From contig CAAFUN010000030.1 in NCBI GenBank assembly GCA_900766195.1, forward strand, positions 1 through 64,000: DNA of 64,000 bases, given 5' to 3'. The translations under genes and the position numbers were made by a program. The notes beneath the pieces were generated by a model, which made no database searches, was not told where the DNA came from, and worked only from the letters and a program-made list of their open reading frames with translations. This DNA comes from an uncultured Bacteroides sp. (GTDB lineage: Bacteria; Bacteroidota; Bacteroidia; Bacteroidales; Bacteroidaceae). Below, piece after piece: positions 9,510 to 18,794 of this stretch (its first letter is position 1; each line of letters starts with the position of its first letter).

Positions 9510-9545
9510 TTTGATAGAATAATGAAAAAAAAGTAATTATCTTTG
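9510..9545 (+). promoter_or_regulatory. Probable promoter for the threonine dehydrogenase gene
   Basis: A -7 box TATCTTTG lies at 9538-9545, about 35 bases before the gene. A TTTG occurs at 9510-9513, 24 bases upstream, a little farther than usual. The -7 match is good; the -33 is uncertain. Confidence 0.45.
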
Positions 9546-9580
9546 CGCCTTGAATTACGAGATAGCTTAAATGAAATCAA

Positions 9581-10537
9581 ATGAAAAAAATTTTGATAAT
9601 TGGGTCAACAGGGCAAATAGGCTCTGAACTTACTTTGGAGTTGAGAAAACGTTTTGGAGGTAATAACGTAATAGCAGGATATATTACCGGGAAAGAACCA
9701 ACAGGAGAGCTTGCGGAATCAGGCCCTTCGGCTATAGTGGATGTGTTGGATAGAAACTCCATAATAACGGTGATTGAGAACTATAACGTAGATACTATTT
9801 ATAATCTTGCAGCCTTGTTATCCGTTGTGGCTGAGGCTAATCCGGGATTAGCTTGGAAGATTGGTATTGATGGATTATGGAATGTCTTGGAGGTGGCTCG
9901 TCAGTGTGCATGTGCCGTATTTACTCCTAGTTCCATTGGCTCTTTTGGTGAAGAGACACCTCATGTCAATACTCCACAGGATACAATTCAGCATCCGCGT
10001 ACAATATATGGAATAACCAAAGTGACTACTGAGTTGTTGAGTAACTATTATCATGAGAAATATGGAGTGGATACGCGATCAGTACGCTTTCCCGGTATAA
10101 TATCCAATGTGACATTGCCTGGAGGTGGAACTACGGATTATGCAGTCGATATTTTTTATTCTGCAATAAAAGGCGAAACATTTTCCTGTCCGCTTAAACC
10201 GGATACAATGCTTGATATGATGTATATGCCGGACGCCTTGAATGCATCTATTGCTTTAATGCAAGCAGACCCGTCACGGTTGAAACATCGTAATTCTTTT
10301 AATATTACGGCTATGAGTTTTTCGCCGGCAATGATATATGAAACAATAAAGAAATATGTCCCGGATTTTAAAATGATTTATGAAGTGGATCCGCTGAAAC
10401 AAGCAATAGCAGATAGTTGGCCGGATTGTATGGATGATTCTTGTGCCCGTGAAGAATGGGATTGGACTCCGCAGTATGATTTGGAAGCAATGACAGTGGA
10501 TATGCTTGAAAAATTGAGAGCTAAACTAAAAAAATGA
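9581..10537 (+). CDS. L-threonine 3-dehydrogenase, short-chain (epimerase-like) type
   Basis: NAD-dependent dehydrogenase predicted to oxidise threonine to 2-amino-3-ketobutyrate, the substrate of Kbl. The 318 residues start with a Rossmann motif ILIIGSTGQIGSEL. The catalytic Y143xxxK147 (YGITK) and a nearby Ser (PSS at 116-118) fit the extended short-chain family. The fold is that of GalE-like threonine dehydrogenases found in Flavobacteria, unrelated to the zinc-dependent Tdh of E. coli. The divergent kbl neighbour strongly supports the substrate assignment over a sugar epimerase role. Confidence 0.85.
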   Translation: MKKILIIGSTGQIGSELTLELRKRFGGNNVIAGYITGKEPTGELAESGPSAIVDVLDRNSIITVIENYNVDTIYNLAALLSVVAEANPGLAWKIGIDGLWNVLEVARQCACAVFTPSSIGSFGEETPHVNTPQDTIQHPRTIYGITKVTTELLSNYYHEKYGVDTRSVRFPGIISNVTLPGGGTTDYAVDIFYSAIKGETFSCPLKPDTMLDMMYMPDALNASIALMQADPSRLKHRNSFNITAMSFSPAMIYETIKKYVPDFKMIYEVDPLKQAIADSWPDCMDDSCAREEWDWTPQYDLEAMTVDMLEKLRAKLKK

Positions 10538-10554
10538 CCTAAGGTCGTGCAGAG

Positions 10555-11406
10555 ATGAGAACAATTGGATTGGGTTTATGTTTGTTGGTTTTATTTTTGT
10601 CGTGTGAGAATAAAAAAAGCAAAGTAGATCCTTTTGCGTCAATCACTAATTTGGTAGACTCGGCAAGTCAAAAAGAGGATACCGTTACGCAAAAAACAGG
10701 TAATGAGAGTACACCGAAACCGATAGAAGCTGACGAATCTTTTGATGACTTTATCTATAATTATGCATCAAATGATGAATTGCAACGTCAACGCACAAAA
10801 TTTCCTTTGTCTTACTATAATGGGCAGACACCTACAAAAATAGAGGAGAAATACTGGAAACATGATTATCTTTTCTCAAAGCAACATTATTACACGCTGC
10901 TTTTTGATAATGAAAATGATATGGATCTGGTTGGAGATACTTCGTTGAATTCAGTTCAAGTGGAATGGGTATTTCTGAAAACAAAAATGGTAAAGAAATA
11001 CTATTTCCAGCGCATTAAAGGTGCCTGGATGTTAGAAGCAATCAATCTTCGACCTATTGAAAAAGGTGAAAATGAAGGTTTTGCCGATTTTTATTTGAAA
11101 TTCGTGACTGATAGTCTTTTCCAGAGTCAACGCATTGCTGATCCATTGAGATTTGTGACGATTGATCCAGATGATGAGTTTTCAATATTGGAAACAACTT
11201 TAAGTATAGAACAGTGGTATGCTTTCCGTCCAGCTATGCCTACCGACAGGCTTTCTAATATTAATTACGGGCAACAGAATAAAGAGAGTTCCAATACTAA
11301 AATATTGAAAATTAATGGTATAGAAAACGGATATTCCAATATTTTTTATTTCCGTAGAAAAGGTGGACGGTGGGAGCTTTATAAATATGAAGATACAAGC
11401 GTTTAA
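10555..11406 (+). CDS. DUF4348-type lipoprotein, function unknown
   Basis: A 283-residue predicted lipoprotein: a short hydrophobic N-terminus ends in FLSC with Cys near residue 16, then a Ser/Lys/Thr-rich linker to about residue 60. The remainder is a mixed charged domain with many aromatic residues, resembling the DUF4348 family of Bacteroidales. No catalytic motif is apparent. It starts 17 bases after the dehydrogenase and its end overlaps the start of murB by 20 bases, so translation of the two is likely coupled; a role in the envelope is inference from location only. Confidence 0.7.
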   Translation: MRTIGLGLCLLVLFLSCENKKSKVDPFASITNLVDSASQKEDTVTQKTGNESTPKPIEADESFDDFIYNYASNDELQRQRTKFPLSYYNGQTPTKIEEKYWKHDYLFSKQHYYTLLFDNENDMDLVGDTSLNSVQVEWVFLKTKMVKKYYFQRIKGAWMLEAINLRPIEKGENEGFADFYLKFVTDSLFQSQRIADPLRFVTIDPDDEFSILETTLSIEQWYAFRPAMPTDRLSNINYGQQNKESSNTKILKINGIENGYSNIFYFRRKGGRWELYKYEDTSV

Positions 11407-12400
11407 AGATTATTCTTTGTTGTCACACAATACTTTTGGATTGGATGTGAAAACAGAGTCTTTTGTAGAATATTCTTCTGTCGAAGAGTTGAGAGCATTT
11501 TTATTGGCCAATGAACTGAAGCAACCGTATTTGCATATTGGTCAAGGTAGTAATCTTTTATTTGTTGGAGATTATAAGGGTACAATCTTGCACTCTGCCA
11601 TTAAGGGAATTGAAATTATAGGGGAGAATGACAGTGAGGTGTCACTCCGAATTGGGGCAGGGATTGTTTGGGATGACTTTGTTGCTTATTGTGTTGATAA
11701 AGATTGGTATGGTGCTGAAAATTTATCATTAATTCCGGGAGAGGTTGGAGCTAGTGCTGTTCAGAATATCGGTGCCTACGGAATAGAGGCAAGTAATCTG
11801 ATTACAGCTGTGGAGACAATTGATACAAAAGGAGAATGTCGCTTATTTAGTTATGAAGAGTGTGGATATGCTTATAGAGAAAGTATCTTTAAGCACCCTG
11901 AGATGAAGTCTTATTTTGTGACGTATGTGCACTATAAACTTAGTAAGAAAAAACATTTTCATTTAGATTATGGTGATATCCGTAGACATTTGGAATCTGT
12001 CTCAGAAGTAGATTTAAAAACGGTGCGCAATGTCATTATAAATATCCGCAGAAATAAACTTCCCGATACCAATATTCTAGGTAATGCTGGTAGTTTCTTT
12101 GTCAATCCGGTTGTTCCCTATGAGCAATTTGAAGAAATCTATAAATCACACCCTTCCATGCCATTTTATAAAATGGATAATGATGAAGTTAAGATACCTG
12201 CAGGGTGGCTTATTGAACAGTGTGGCTGGAAAGGAAAATCCTTAGGAAAAGCAGCTGTATATGATAAGCAAGCTTTAGTTTTAGTAAACCAAGGTGGGGC
12301 TTCTGCATCTGATATTGTAGGACTGTCTGATGCTATTAGATCGTCTGTTTACCAGAAATTTGGCATAAAGATTCGACCGGAAGTTAATTTCATAGGTTAA
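11387..12400 (+). CDS. murB: UDP-N-acetylenolpyruvoylglucosamine reductase MurB
   Basis: FAD enzyme that reduces UDP-GlcNAc enolpyruvate to UDP-MurNAc in peptidoglycan synthesis. The ATG at 11387 gives 337 residues starting [19 protein letters not shown], as in E. coli-like (type I) MurB. FAD-binding segments [10 protein letters not shown] and [19 protein letters not shown] are visible, and the catalytic Ser is in [11 protein letters not shown] longer in-frame start at 11363 would lie deeper in the preceding lipoprotein gene and is less likely. The metallo-hydrolase gene starts 8 bases downstream. Confidence 0.92.
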   Translation: MKIQAFKDYSLLSHNTFGLDVKTESFVEYSSVEELRAFLLANELKQPYLHIGQGSNLLFVGDYKGTILHSAIKGIEIIGENDSEVSLRIGAGIVWDDFVAYCVDKDWYGAENLSLIPGEVGASAVQNIGAYGIEASNLITAVETIDTKGECRLFSYEECGYAYRESIFKHPEMKSYFVTYVHYKLSKKKHFHLDYGDIRRHLESVSEVDLKTVRNVIINIRRNKLPDTNILGNAGSFFVNPVVPYEQFEEIYKSHPSMPFYKMDNDEVKIPAGWLIEQCGWKGKSLGKAAVYDKQALVLVNQGGASASDIVGLSDAIRSSVYQKFGIKIRPEVNFIG

Positions 12401-12408
12401 AGACTGAT

Positions 12409-13173
12409 ATGGAACTAAGAATATTAGGTAGTGGAACATCTACAGGAGTACCTGAAATAGGCTGCAATTGTTCGGTCTGTAAGTCCGATGATATGCGAGA
12501 TCATCGTTTGCGTACTTCTTCCTTGATTCATACAAATGATTCGCTTATATTAATAGATTGCGGACCTGATTTTAGACAGCAGATGCTACAGGTTCCAGCT
12601 TTTGAAAAGATTGACGGAGTACTTGTAACGCATGAACATTATGACCATGTAGGCGGGTTGGATGATTTGCGCCCATTTTGTCGTTTTGGTGAGATACCGG
12701 TTTACGTAGATCATTATACTTCGTCGCATTTAAAAGCTAGAATGCCGTATTGTTTTGTTGATCGCCAATATCCTGGAGTTCCCCGAATATTTTTAAATGA
12801 GATAGGAGCAGGAAAAGTCTTTTTCATTAATCAAACTGAAATATTGCCATTCTGTGTTATGCACGGAAGTCTACCTATTTTAGGCTATCGAATAGATAAG
12901 AGAATAGCCTATATTACAGATATGCTGACGATGCCGGATGAATCTTATGAATGTTTGAAAGATATTGATGTTCTGATAGTAAACGCTTTAAGAATTCAAC
13001 CTCATGCTTCACATCAAACCATATCTGAAGCAATTACCACAGCGGAACGTATTAATGCCCGTATGACTTATTTTGTTCATATGAGTCATCAAGCTGGGCT
13101 ACACCTTGAATTGGAAAAACAATTACCCGAAGGTATTCACTTAGCTTATGATGGAATGGTTTTAGATATCTGA
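12409..13173 (+). CDS. Metallo-beta-lactamase-fold hydrolase, PhnP-like
   Basis: A 254-residue MBL-fold protein with the metal motif THEHYDHVGGLDD near residue 75, an Asp in YITDM and a late His in FVHMSHQAG. An N-terminal segment CNCSVCKS resembles the zinc-binding cysteine loop of PhnP-type phosphodiesterases. The family acts on cyclic or activated phosphodiesters, but no phosphonate genes are near, so the substrate is unknown. Its position directly after murB may reflect only operon history. Confidence 0.75.
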   Translation: MELRILGSGTSTGVPEIGCNCSVCKSDDMRDHRLRTSSLIHTNDSLILIDCGPDFRQQMLQVPAFEKIDGVLVTHEHYDHVGGLDDLRPFCRFGEIPVYVDHYTSSHLKARMPYCFVDRQYPGVPRIFLNEIGAGKVFFINQTEILPFCVMHGSLPILGYRIDKRIAYITDMLTMPDESYECLKDIDVLIVNALRIQPHASHQTISEAITTAERINARMTYFVHMSHQAGLHLELEKQLPEGIHLAYDGMVLDI

Positions 13174-13217
13174 TTTATTTGCATAATAAGCATGCTACGA
13201 AACAATTTAAGCAATAT

Positions 13218-13248
13218 TTTGTTTTGTTAGTATAATTGTTTATTTTTG
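13218..13248 (+). promoter_or_regulatory. Near-consensus Bacteroides promoter
   Basis: TTTG at 13218-13221, 19 bases, then TATTTTTG at 13241-13248. It lies 24 bases before the ATG of the next gene and overlaps an in-frame TTG, which excludes that TTG as a start. Confidence 0.7.
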
Positions 13249-13272
13249 CAAAAACTCGATATCGAGAAAACC

Positions 13273-14907
13273 ATGAGAATCCGTTTTCTGATAAAATTGG
13301 CTGTTGTTGTATCCGTAGTACTTTTGTGTACGGGGTTTGGTATGTATTCTCTATTTAGGCTTAATGCAACGGCCCATAATAGAGATTTTGACTTGTATCA
13401 GTTGGTTCCTCAAGATGCTGTAGCTGTTCTTGAAACTGATAAAATGGGTGAATTCATAAGTGATATTAATAACTTGAAATGTAGTAAGAATAATCATTTT
13501 CTTTATGTTTCAGACATTTTTGTTTTTCTCAAGAAGAACTTACATACTTTGCAGGATAGTGCTCCTCACGGTTTAAGTAGTCAAATGAATAAAATGCTTT
13601 TGAGCTTTCATGAACCGGATAACCCTGAAAATCAAATACTGTACTGCTCTTTAGGTTCCGGTGATTATACAATGATAGAATCTCTTATTAAAAAAAGTTG
13701 CTCTGATAATTTTCCTCAGAAAGAATTTGAGTATAAAGGTGAAGAAATAAAAATCTATCCGCTTTCTGATGGGCGTTTTGTAGCCACTTATATTACTTCT
13801 GATTTTCTAATTGTTAGTTTTCAGAAACATTTAATTGAGAAAGTTATAGATACTCGGAGCTCGAAATTGTCACTAGGCAATTTATCTTCATTTAAACAAG
13901 TTCATAAGCATCAAAACACAAATGTAGAAGCCCGAATTTATGTTCGGATGAAGGCTGTTGAAATGGGGAAGAAGTCGGCCAATTTACTTTCAAAAGCTAG
14001 ATTAGGAAGCTGGAGTGAATTTGATTTAAAATTGAATCATAATGCGATTTATTGTTCTGGTATCAGCTATGATTCGGATTCTACTCATACATTTGCAAAC
14101 CTTTTGAGGCACCAGAAACCTATAGAGGGATTTTCCGGGAATAGTCTTCCAGAATCAACCTTTTTTTTAGACAGTTGGGCAGCATCAGATATGGGAGCCT
14201 TGATGGATTACAGATTTAGACAAGACCGTGATACTGTATTGCATAGACTGGAGGATACACTGAGGCTAAATAAGGGTTTTATCCGTTTCTTTAGAGAACA
14301 TGCAGGAGATCGTATCGTATCTTCTTTATTTCACTCTAAGGATAGTTTAGAAAACACTCCGTGTGCTATAATAAATATTCCGTTGAAAGATGAAGTACAT
14401 GCAGAAAAAGATTTGCGTCTATTGCTCGATACGTTATATTTAAAAGTGAAAAAAGGAGGCTCTCTTTATTCATCAGTTGAGCATAGAAGGAAAAGCTATA
14501 TATTGGGATTTTCTTGTTATGTTTTGCCTCGAAATGTTTTATTGAAGCAGCTGACAGGTATTGCAAACCCGGAAGAAAAAACATATTCTTGCTTCTATAA
14601 AGGGAATTTGCTCATAGCTCCTGATGAACGAAGTCTTTCAGCATATATTGAATTGATGGAACAAAAACGAACATTGTCAAAGTCAGAACAATATGAAGAA
14701 ATGACTGGGAGTCTTTCTTCTTCATATAATTTTATGATGATGGCCGATATGGAGAAATTGCTGGCACAACCTGAAGCTTATGTTCGCTTAGTTCCTAATT
14801 TTTTCTTTCGTCAGGATAAGTTCTTTCGACATTTTATTTTTTCCGTACAGTTTGTTTACTCCAGCGGAATTGTCTATTCAAATATAGTTCTTTTGTATAA
14901 GGGATAG
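13273..14907 (+). CDS. Large membrane-anchored protein, DUF3352-like, function unknown
   Basis: A 544-residue protein with one N-terminal membrane helix (about residues 7-29) followed by a long extracytoplasmic part. The segment after the helix (DLYQLVPQDAVAVLETD) resembles the opening of DUF3352-type proteins, but I would not assign a function. No catalytic motif is evident. The ATG at 13273 is chosen because the alternative TTG lies within the promoter -7 box. A strong hairpin terminator follows, so it is probably transcribed alone. Confidence 0.6.
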   Translation: MRIRFLIKLAVVVSVVLLCTGFGMYSLFRLNATAHNRDFDLYQLVPQDAVAVLETDKMGEFISDINNLKCSKNNHFLYVSDIFVFLKKNLHTLQDSAPHGLSSQMNKMLLSFHEPDNPENQILYCSLGSGDYTMIESLIKKSCSDNFPQKEFEYKGEEIKIYPLSDGRFVATYITSDFLIVSFQKHLIEKVIDTRSSKLSLGNLSSFKQVHKHQNTNVEARIYVRMKAVEMGKKSANLLSKARLGSWSEFDLKLNHNAIYCSGISYDSDSTHTFANLLRHQKPIEGFSGNSLPESTFFLDSWAASDMGALMDYRFRQDRDTVLHRLEDTLRLNKGFIRFFREHAGDRIVSSLFHSKDSLENTPCAIINIPLKDEVHAEKDLRLLLDTLYLKVKKGGSLYSSVEHRRKSYILGFSCYVLPRNVLLKQLTGIANPEEKTYSCFYKGNLLIAPDERSLSAYIELMEQKRTLSKSEQYEEMTGSLSSSYNFMMMADMEKLLAQPEAYVRLVPNFFFRQDKFFRHFIFSVQFVYSSGIVYSNIVLLYKG

Positions 14908-14925
14908 ATCGCTCTTAAAAAAGAA

Positions 14926-14974
14926 TAAGACAACTAAAGTTGATCAATAAATGAGGGCAGCTTTAGTTGTCTTA
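14926..14974. terminator. Bidirectional hairpin terminator
   Basis: A 14-bp perfect stem (14926-14939 with 14961-14974, arm beginning TAAGACAACTAAAG) encloses a 21-base loop, between two convergent genes. Confidence 0.75.
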
Positions 14975-15007
14975 CTTGTTGTTTATAGCAATGGCTGATC
15001 TTTAGAA

Positions 15008-15379
15008 TTAAAAAGGTAGATCGTCTTTATCATCTCCTGATAAAAACTCCGGTACTTCTGTCGGTGCCGGTGGAGGAACGGAGGTGTCTCCTGTATTGCT
15101 GCTGGCTGCACTTACTCGTTCCACTTTCCATGCACGAATACTGTTAAACCAGCGGTCTTGCCATTGACGGGCATCTATATCAAAAGATACGGTCAACTCT
15201 TCGCCCATTTTTATATCAAATTGTTCTATCTTGTCTGCCCCGAATATATCAAAACACATTTTACGAGGATACATTCCATGATCTTCTATTACATATTCTT
15301 GTGCTTTCCATTCGTTGCCTGATTTTGATACTCCACCTCTTGGCTGAAGTATAGCAATGATTTTTCCTGTAAATTCCAT
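15008..15379 (-). CDS. DUF3127 protein, OB-fold-like with SSB-type acidic tail
   Basis: A 123-residue protein of the DUF3127 family common in Bacteroidetes. Residues 1-90 read as a compact beta-rich domain (MEFTGKIIAILQP..., SIRAWKVERV) resembling the OB-fold of single-strand DNA-binding proteins. A Ser/Pro-rich linker follows, and the protein ends GDDKDDLPF, close to the DDIPF tip with which SSB recruits replication and repair enzymes. It is divergent from dnaN, 174 bases away. A DNA- or RNA-binding accessory role is inference. Confidence 0.7.
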   Translation of the reverse strand: MEFTGKIIAILQPRGGVSKSGNEWKAQEYVIEDHGMYPRKMCFDIFGADKIEQFDIKMGEELTVSFDIDARQWQDRWFNSIRAWKVERVSAASSNTGDTSVPPPAPTEVPEFLSGDDKDDLPF

Positions 15380-15459
15380 TCTTTTTTATTTTATAATGCG
15401 GCGAAGTTACGATTTTTTAGGGATATCAGCCGTTGTCAGATACGTTTTTTATCAGTTTC

Positions 15460-15492
15460 TTTGCTTGTGAAAAGCCTTTTTTTGTAACTTTG
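15460..15492 (+). promoter_or_regulatory. Promoter of dnaN
   Basis: TTTG at 15460-15463, 21 bases, then TAACTTTG at 15485-15492, about 60 bases before dnaN. Good match to the Bacteroides consensus. Confidence 0.65.
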
Positions 15493-15553
15493 TACATTAT
15501 ACATCAATGTATGAATGGATTAAGGACAATATAAAATCTAAAAATCAGAATAT

Positions 15554-16678
15554 ATGAAATTTGTTATTTCCAGCACTACACTTTCCAATCATTTGCAGGC
15601 TATAAGCCGTGTTATTAACTCTAAAAACACGTTGCCTATTTTGGATTGTTTACTCTTTGAGCTAAAGGATGGCACTTTATCGGTCACAGCTTCTGACAGT
15701 GAAACAACTATGGTAACTAAGGTGGAAGTCAATGAAAGTGATTCTGACGGACGTTTTGCTGTTGCTGCCAAAACTATTCTGGATGCATTGAAGGAAATTT
15801 CGGAACAACCATTGACTTTTGAAGTGGATATGAATTCTTTGGAAATAAAGGTGTCTTATCAGAACGGAAAATACAGCTTGATGGGGCAGAATGCTGATGA
15901 ATTCCCTCTTTCGGTTGCTTTAGGAGAGAATGTTGTACGCGTGGAAATTGATGCGCAGATTTTATTAGGTGGTATTAACAGGGCAGTATTTGCTACTGCA
16001 GATGATGAACTCCGGCCAGTGATGAATGGTATTTATTTCGATATTACTACCGATGACATTACGATGGTAGCTTCTGATGGACATAAGCTGGTTCGTTATA
16101 AAACGCTTTCAACAAAGGGTTCTGAACGGGCGGCTTTCATTCTACCTAAAAAACCGGCGAATCTGGTGAAGAACCTGTTGTCTAAAGAGAATGGTAAAGT
16201 TATAATCGAATTTGATGAACGTAATGCGACTTTTACACTGGAAAAATTTTCAATGTCATGTCGCTTGATCGAAGGTCGTTATCCTAATTATAATTCTGTT
16301 ATACCTCAAAATAATCCTTATAAGGTAACTGTTGACCGGTTGCAATTGATTGGCGCCTTACGTCGCGTTTCCATTTTTTCCTCTCAGGCAAGTAGCCTAA
16401 TCAAGCTGCGTTTACAGGAAAATCAAATACAAGTGTCGGCGCAAGATATTGATTTTTCCACTTCGGCTGAAGAAACGGTAATATGCCAATATGATGGAAA
16501 TCCAATGAGTATAGGATTTAAATCGACTTTTTTGATTGATATTTTAAATAATATTGCGGCTACTGATATTGTTGTGGAACTTACCGATCCGTCTAGGGCC
16601 GGTGTCATTGTTCCGGTTGAACAAGATGAAAATGAAGATATTTTGATGTTATTAATGCCGATGATGCTTAATGATTAA
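15554..16678 (+). CDS. dnaN: DNA polymerase III beta sliding clamp
   Basis: The 374-residue clamp subunit that encircles DNA and tethers the polymerase. The N-terminus MKFVISSTTLSNHLQAISRVI and the C-terminus MLLMPMMLND match the family, which usually ends in MPMRL. All three clamp domains fit the length. dnaA and the replication origin are not adjacent; instead it leads a run with an exonuclease, coaBC, recN and an rRNA methyltransferase. Confidence 0.95.
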   Translation: MKFVISSTTLSNHLQAISRVINSKNTLPILDCLLFELKDGTLSVTASDSETTMVTKVEVNESDSDGRFAVAAKTILDALKEISEQPLTFEVDMNSLEIKVSYQNGKYSLMGQNADEFPLSVALGENVVRVEIDAQILLGGINRAVFATADDELRPVMNGIYFDITTDDITMVASDGHKLVRYKTLSTKGSERAAFILPKKPANLVKNLLSKENGKVIIEFDERNATFTLEKFSMSCRLIEGRYPNYNSVIPQNNPYKVTVDRLQLIGALRRVSIFSSQASSLIKLRLQENQIQVSAQDIDFSTSAEETVICQYDGNPMSIGFKSTFLIDILNNIAATDIVVELTDPSRAGVIVPVEQDENEDILMLLMPMMLND

Positions 16679-16704
16679 AAAAGAAATGCGTTGAAGAATA
16701 ATAC

Positions 16705-16768
16705 GAGTTGGCCAGTTGGCAGGATGCTGTAACAATGCAATTTGTCATCGCGCCAACTTGTTTCTTTT
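16705..16768 (+). terminator. Possible weak terminator or attenuator after dnaN
   Basis: GAGTTGGC at 16705-16712 can pair with GCCAACTT at 16752-16759 (8 bp including one G-T pair), followed by the T-rich run TTTCTTTTT. The loop is long, about 39 bases, and a second copy of AGTTGGC at 16714-16720 could compete for pairing. Confidence 0.4.
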
Positions 16769-16787
16769 TCATCCAAAACTACATATA

Positions 16788-17558
16788 ATGAAACTTAAAC
16801 TGAAGAATCCCATTGTCTTTTTTGATCTCGAGACTACTGGAACAAATATAAATGTAGATCGTATCGTTGAAATTTGCTATCTTAAGGTTTATCCAAATGG
16901 AAACGAGGAAGCCAAAACATTACGAATAAATCCCGAAATGCCTATTCCAGCAGAGTCTTCTGCTATTCATGGAATCTATGATGCGGATGTGGTTGATTGC
17001 CCTACATTCAAAGAGGTAGCGCAAAATATAGCAAATGATATTGAAGGCTGTGATTTGGCAGGTTTTAATTCAAACCGTTTTGATATACCTGTATTGGCAG
17101 AGGAATTCTTACGTGCAGATGTTGATCTTGATATGAGCCGCCGAAAATTTGTTGACGTACAGGTTATTTTTCATAAGATGGAGCAACGAACTCTTTCTGC
17201 AGCATATAAGTTTTACTGTGGCTTGAACTTGGAAGATGCTCATACTGCAGAGGCGGATACTCGTGCTACTTATGAGGTGCTTATGGCACAGCTTGATCGT
17301 TATCCTGATCTCCAAAATGATATTGCATTTCTCTCTGATTATTCCAGCTTTAATAAGAATGTGGATTTTGCGGGAAGAATGGTTTATAATGATAAAAACG
17401 TTGAGATTTTCAATTTTGGTAAATACAAAGGGCAGCCGGTTGCTGAAGTATTAAAACGTGATCCCAGTTATTATAGCTGGATTATGAATAATGACTTTAC
17501 GCTAAATACAAAAGCTATGCTTACCAAAATACGTCTTCGTGAAATGATGAACAAATAA
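16788..17558 (+). CDS. DnaQ-like 3'-5' exonuclease with C-terminal DUF3820-like domain
   Basis: A 256-residue DEDDh exonuclease. Motif I is FFDLETTGTN, motif II is in LAGFNSNRFDIPVL, and motif III is HTAEADTRATYEV. After about residue 200 a short module FNFGKYKGQPVAEVL resembles the small DUF3820 domain often fused to such nucleases. The ATG at 16788 is preferred: an upstream in-frame start at 16716 would include the hairpin region and adds unconserved residues. Next to dnaN it may act as a proofreading or repair nuclease, though polymerase III alpha may carry its own. Confidence 0.85.
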   Translation: MKLKLKNPIVFFDLETTGTNINVDRIVEICYLKVYPNGNEEAKTLRINPEMPIPAESSAIHGIYDADVVDCPTFKEVAQNIANDIEGCDLAGFNSNRFDIPVLAEEFLRADVDLDMSRRKFVDVQVIFHKMEQRTLSAAYKFYCGLNLEDAHTAEADTRATYEVLMAQLDRYPDLQNDIAFLSDYSSFNKNVDFAGRMVYNDKNVEIFNFGKYKGQPVAEVLKRDPSYYSWIMNNDFTLNTKAMLTKIRLREMMNK

Positions 17559-17560
17559 TT

Positions 17561-18790
17561 ATGGCTGATACATTGAAAGGTCGGAAGATTATTCTGGGGA
17601 TTACCGGCAGTATTGCCGCTTATAAAGCTTGTTATATTATACGTGGGCTGATTAAGCGTGGTGCTGAAGTGCAAGTTGTCATTACTCCTTCAGGAAAAGA
17701 ATTTATTACTCCGATTACTCTCTCTGCTTTGACGGGGAAACCTGTGATCTCTGATTTCTTTGCCCAACGGGACGGAACTTGGAATAGCCATGTTGATTTA
17801 GGGCTTTGGGCTGATGCCATGTTGATTGCACCAGCCACAGCTTCTACAATTGGTAAGATGGCAAATGGCATTGCCGATAATATGTTGATTACGACATACC
17901 TGTCGGTCAAAGCTCCAGTGTTTATTGCTCCTGCCATGGACCTGGATATGTATGCCCATCCTTCAACGCAGGCTAATCTGAATACTCTTCGTTCTTATGG
18001 GAATGTAATTGTTGAGCCTGCTGTTGGTGAATTGGCTAGTCATTTGGTAGGAAAGGGGAGAATGGAGGAACCGGAAGTTATCATTCAGAGTCTTGCAGAT
18101 TACTTTGCTGGAAAAGAGGGAGACTTGACGGGAAAAACGATCTTGGTAACTGCCGGACCAACGTATGAAAAAATAGATCCGGTACGTTTTATCGGCAATT
18201 ATTCTACCGGAAAGATGGGATTTGCTATTGCTGATGAATGTGCGAGTCGCGGGGCTAAGATTGTTTTGATTGCAGGTCCTGTGCAGTTGACAACTAAATA
18301 TGCCAATATACAGCGCATTGATGTAGAATCGGCAGAGCAAATGTATACCACTGCTATGGGAGCATTTCCTAATGTAAATGCAGCTATTTTATCTGCTGCT
18401 GTTGCTGACTATTCTATAGAACAACCGGCGGGAGAGAAAATAAAACGGGAAGATGGGACTGATCTTCAGTTGCAGTTGAAGCCGACTAAAGATATTGCCG
18501 CTTCTATTGGAGCAGCTAAGGAACCCGGACAAATTGTAGTGGGATTTGCGCTTGAAACAACAAATGAGTTGCAACATGCCGAAGATAAAATGCTTCGTAA
18601 AAACTTGGACTTTATAGTTCTTAACTCGTTGAACGATAAAGGAGCCGGATTTGGATATGATACCAATAAAATTAGTATTGTTGATCGGAATGGAAAGACG
18701 GATTATCCTTTAAGAACGAAGATCGAAGTGGCAAAAGATATAGTCGACAGGTTGGCCGATTTACTAAATAAAAAAATGACAGTGGGATAA
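17561..18790 (+). CDS. coaBC: Bifunctional phosphopantothenoylcysteine decarboxylase/synthetase
   Basis: Makes 4'-phosphopantetheine for CoA in two steps. Residues 1-185 are the FMN-dependent CoaC part, with the active-site His in NSHVDLG and the substrate-binding PAMDLDMY. Residues 190-409 are the CoaB synthetase, opening with TVTAGPTYEKIDPVRFI-like motifs and the lysine-rich KPTKDI. It follows the exonuclease by 2 bases and precedes recN by 4, a tightly coupled operon. Confidence 0.94.
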   Translation: MADTLKGRKIILGITGSIAAYKACYIIRGLIKRGAEVQVVITPSGKEFITPITLSALTGKPVISDFFAQRDGTWNSHVDLGLWADAMLIAPATASTIGKMANGIADNMLITTYLSVKAPVFIAPAMDLDMYAHPSTQANLNTLRSYGNVIVEPAVGELASHLVGKGRMEEPEVIIQSLADYFAGKEGDLTGKTILVTAGPTYEKIDPVRFIGNYSTGKMGFAIADECASRGAKIVLIAGPVQLTTKYANIQRIDVESAEQMYTTAMGAFPNVNAAILSAAVADYSIEQPAGEKIKREDGTDLQLQLKPTKDIAASIGAAKEPGQIVVGFALETTNELQHAEDKMLRKNLDFIVLNSLNDKGAGFGYDTNKISIVDRNGKTDYPLRTKIEVAKDIVDRLADLLNKKMTVG

Positions 18791-18794
18791 AACG

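Noticed and set aside
16716..16787. Extended N-terminus of the DnaQ-like exonuclease
   Set aside because: The extra 24 residues (Cys/His/Phe-rich) come from a hairpin-containing leader and do not resemble the family; ATG at 16788 is adjacent to the conserved start.
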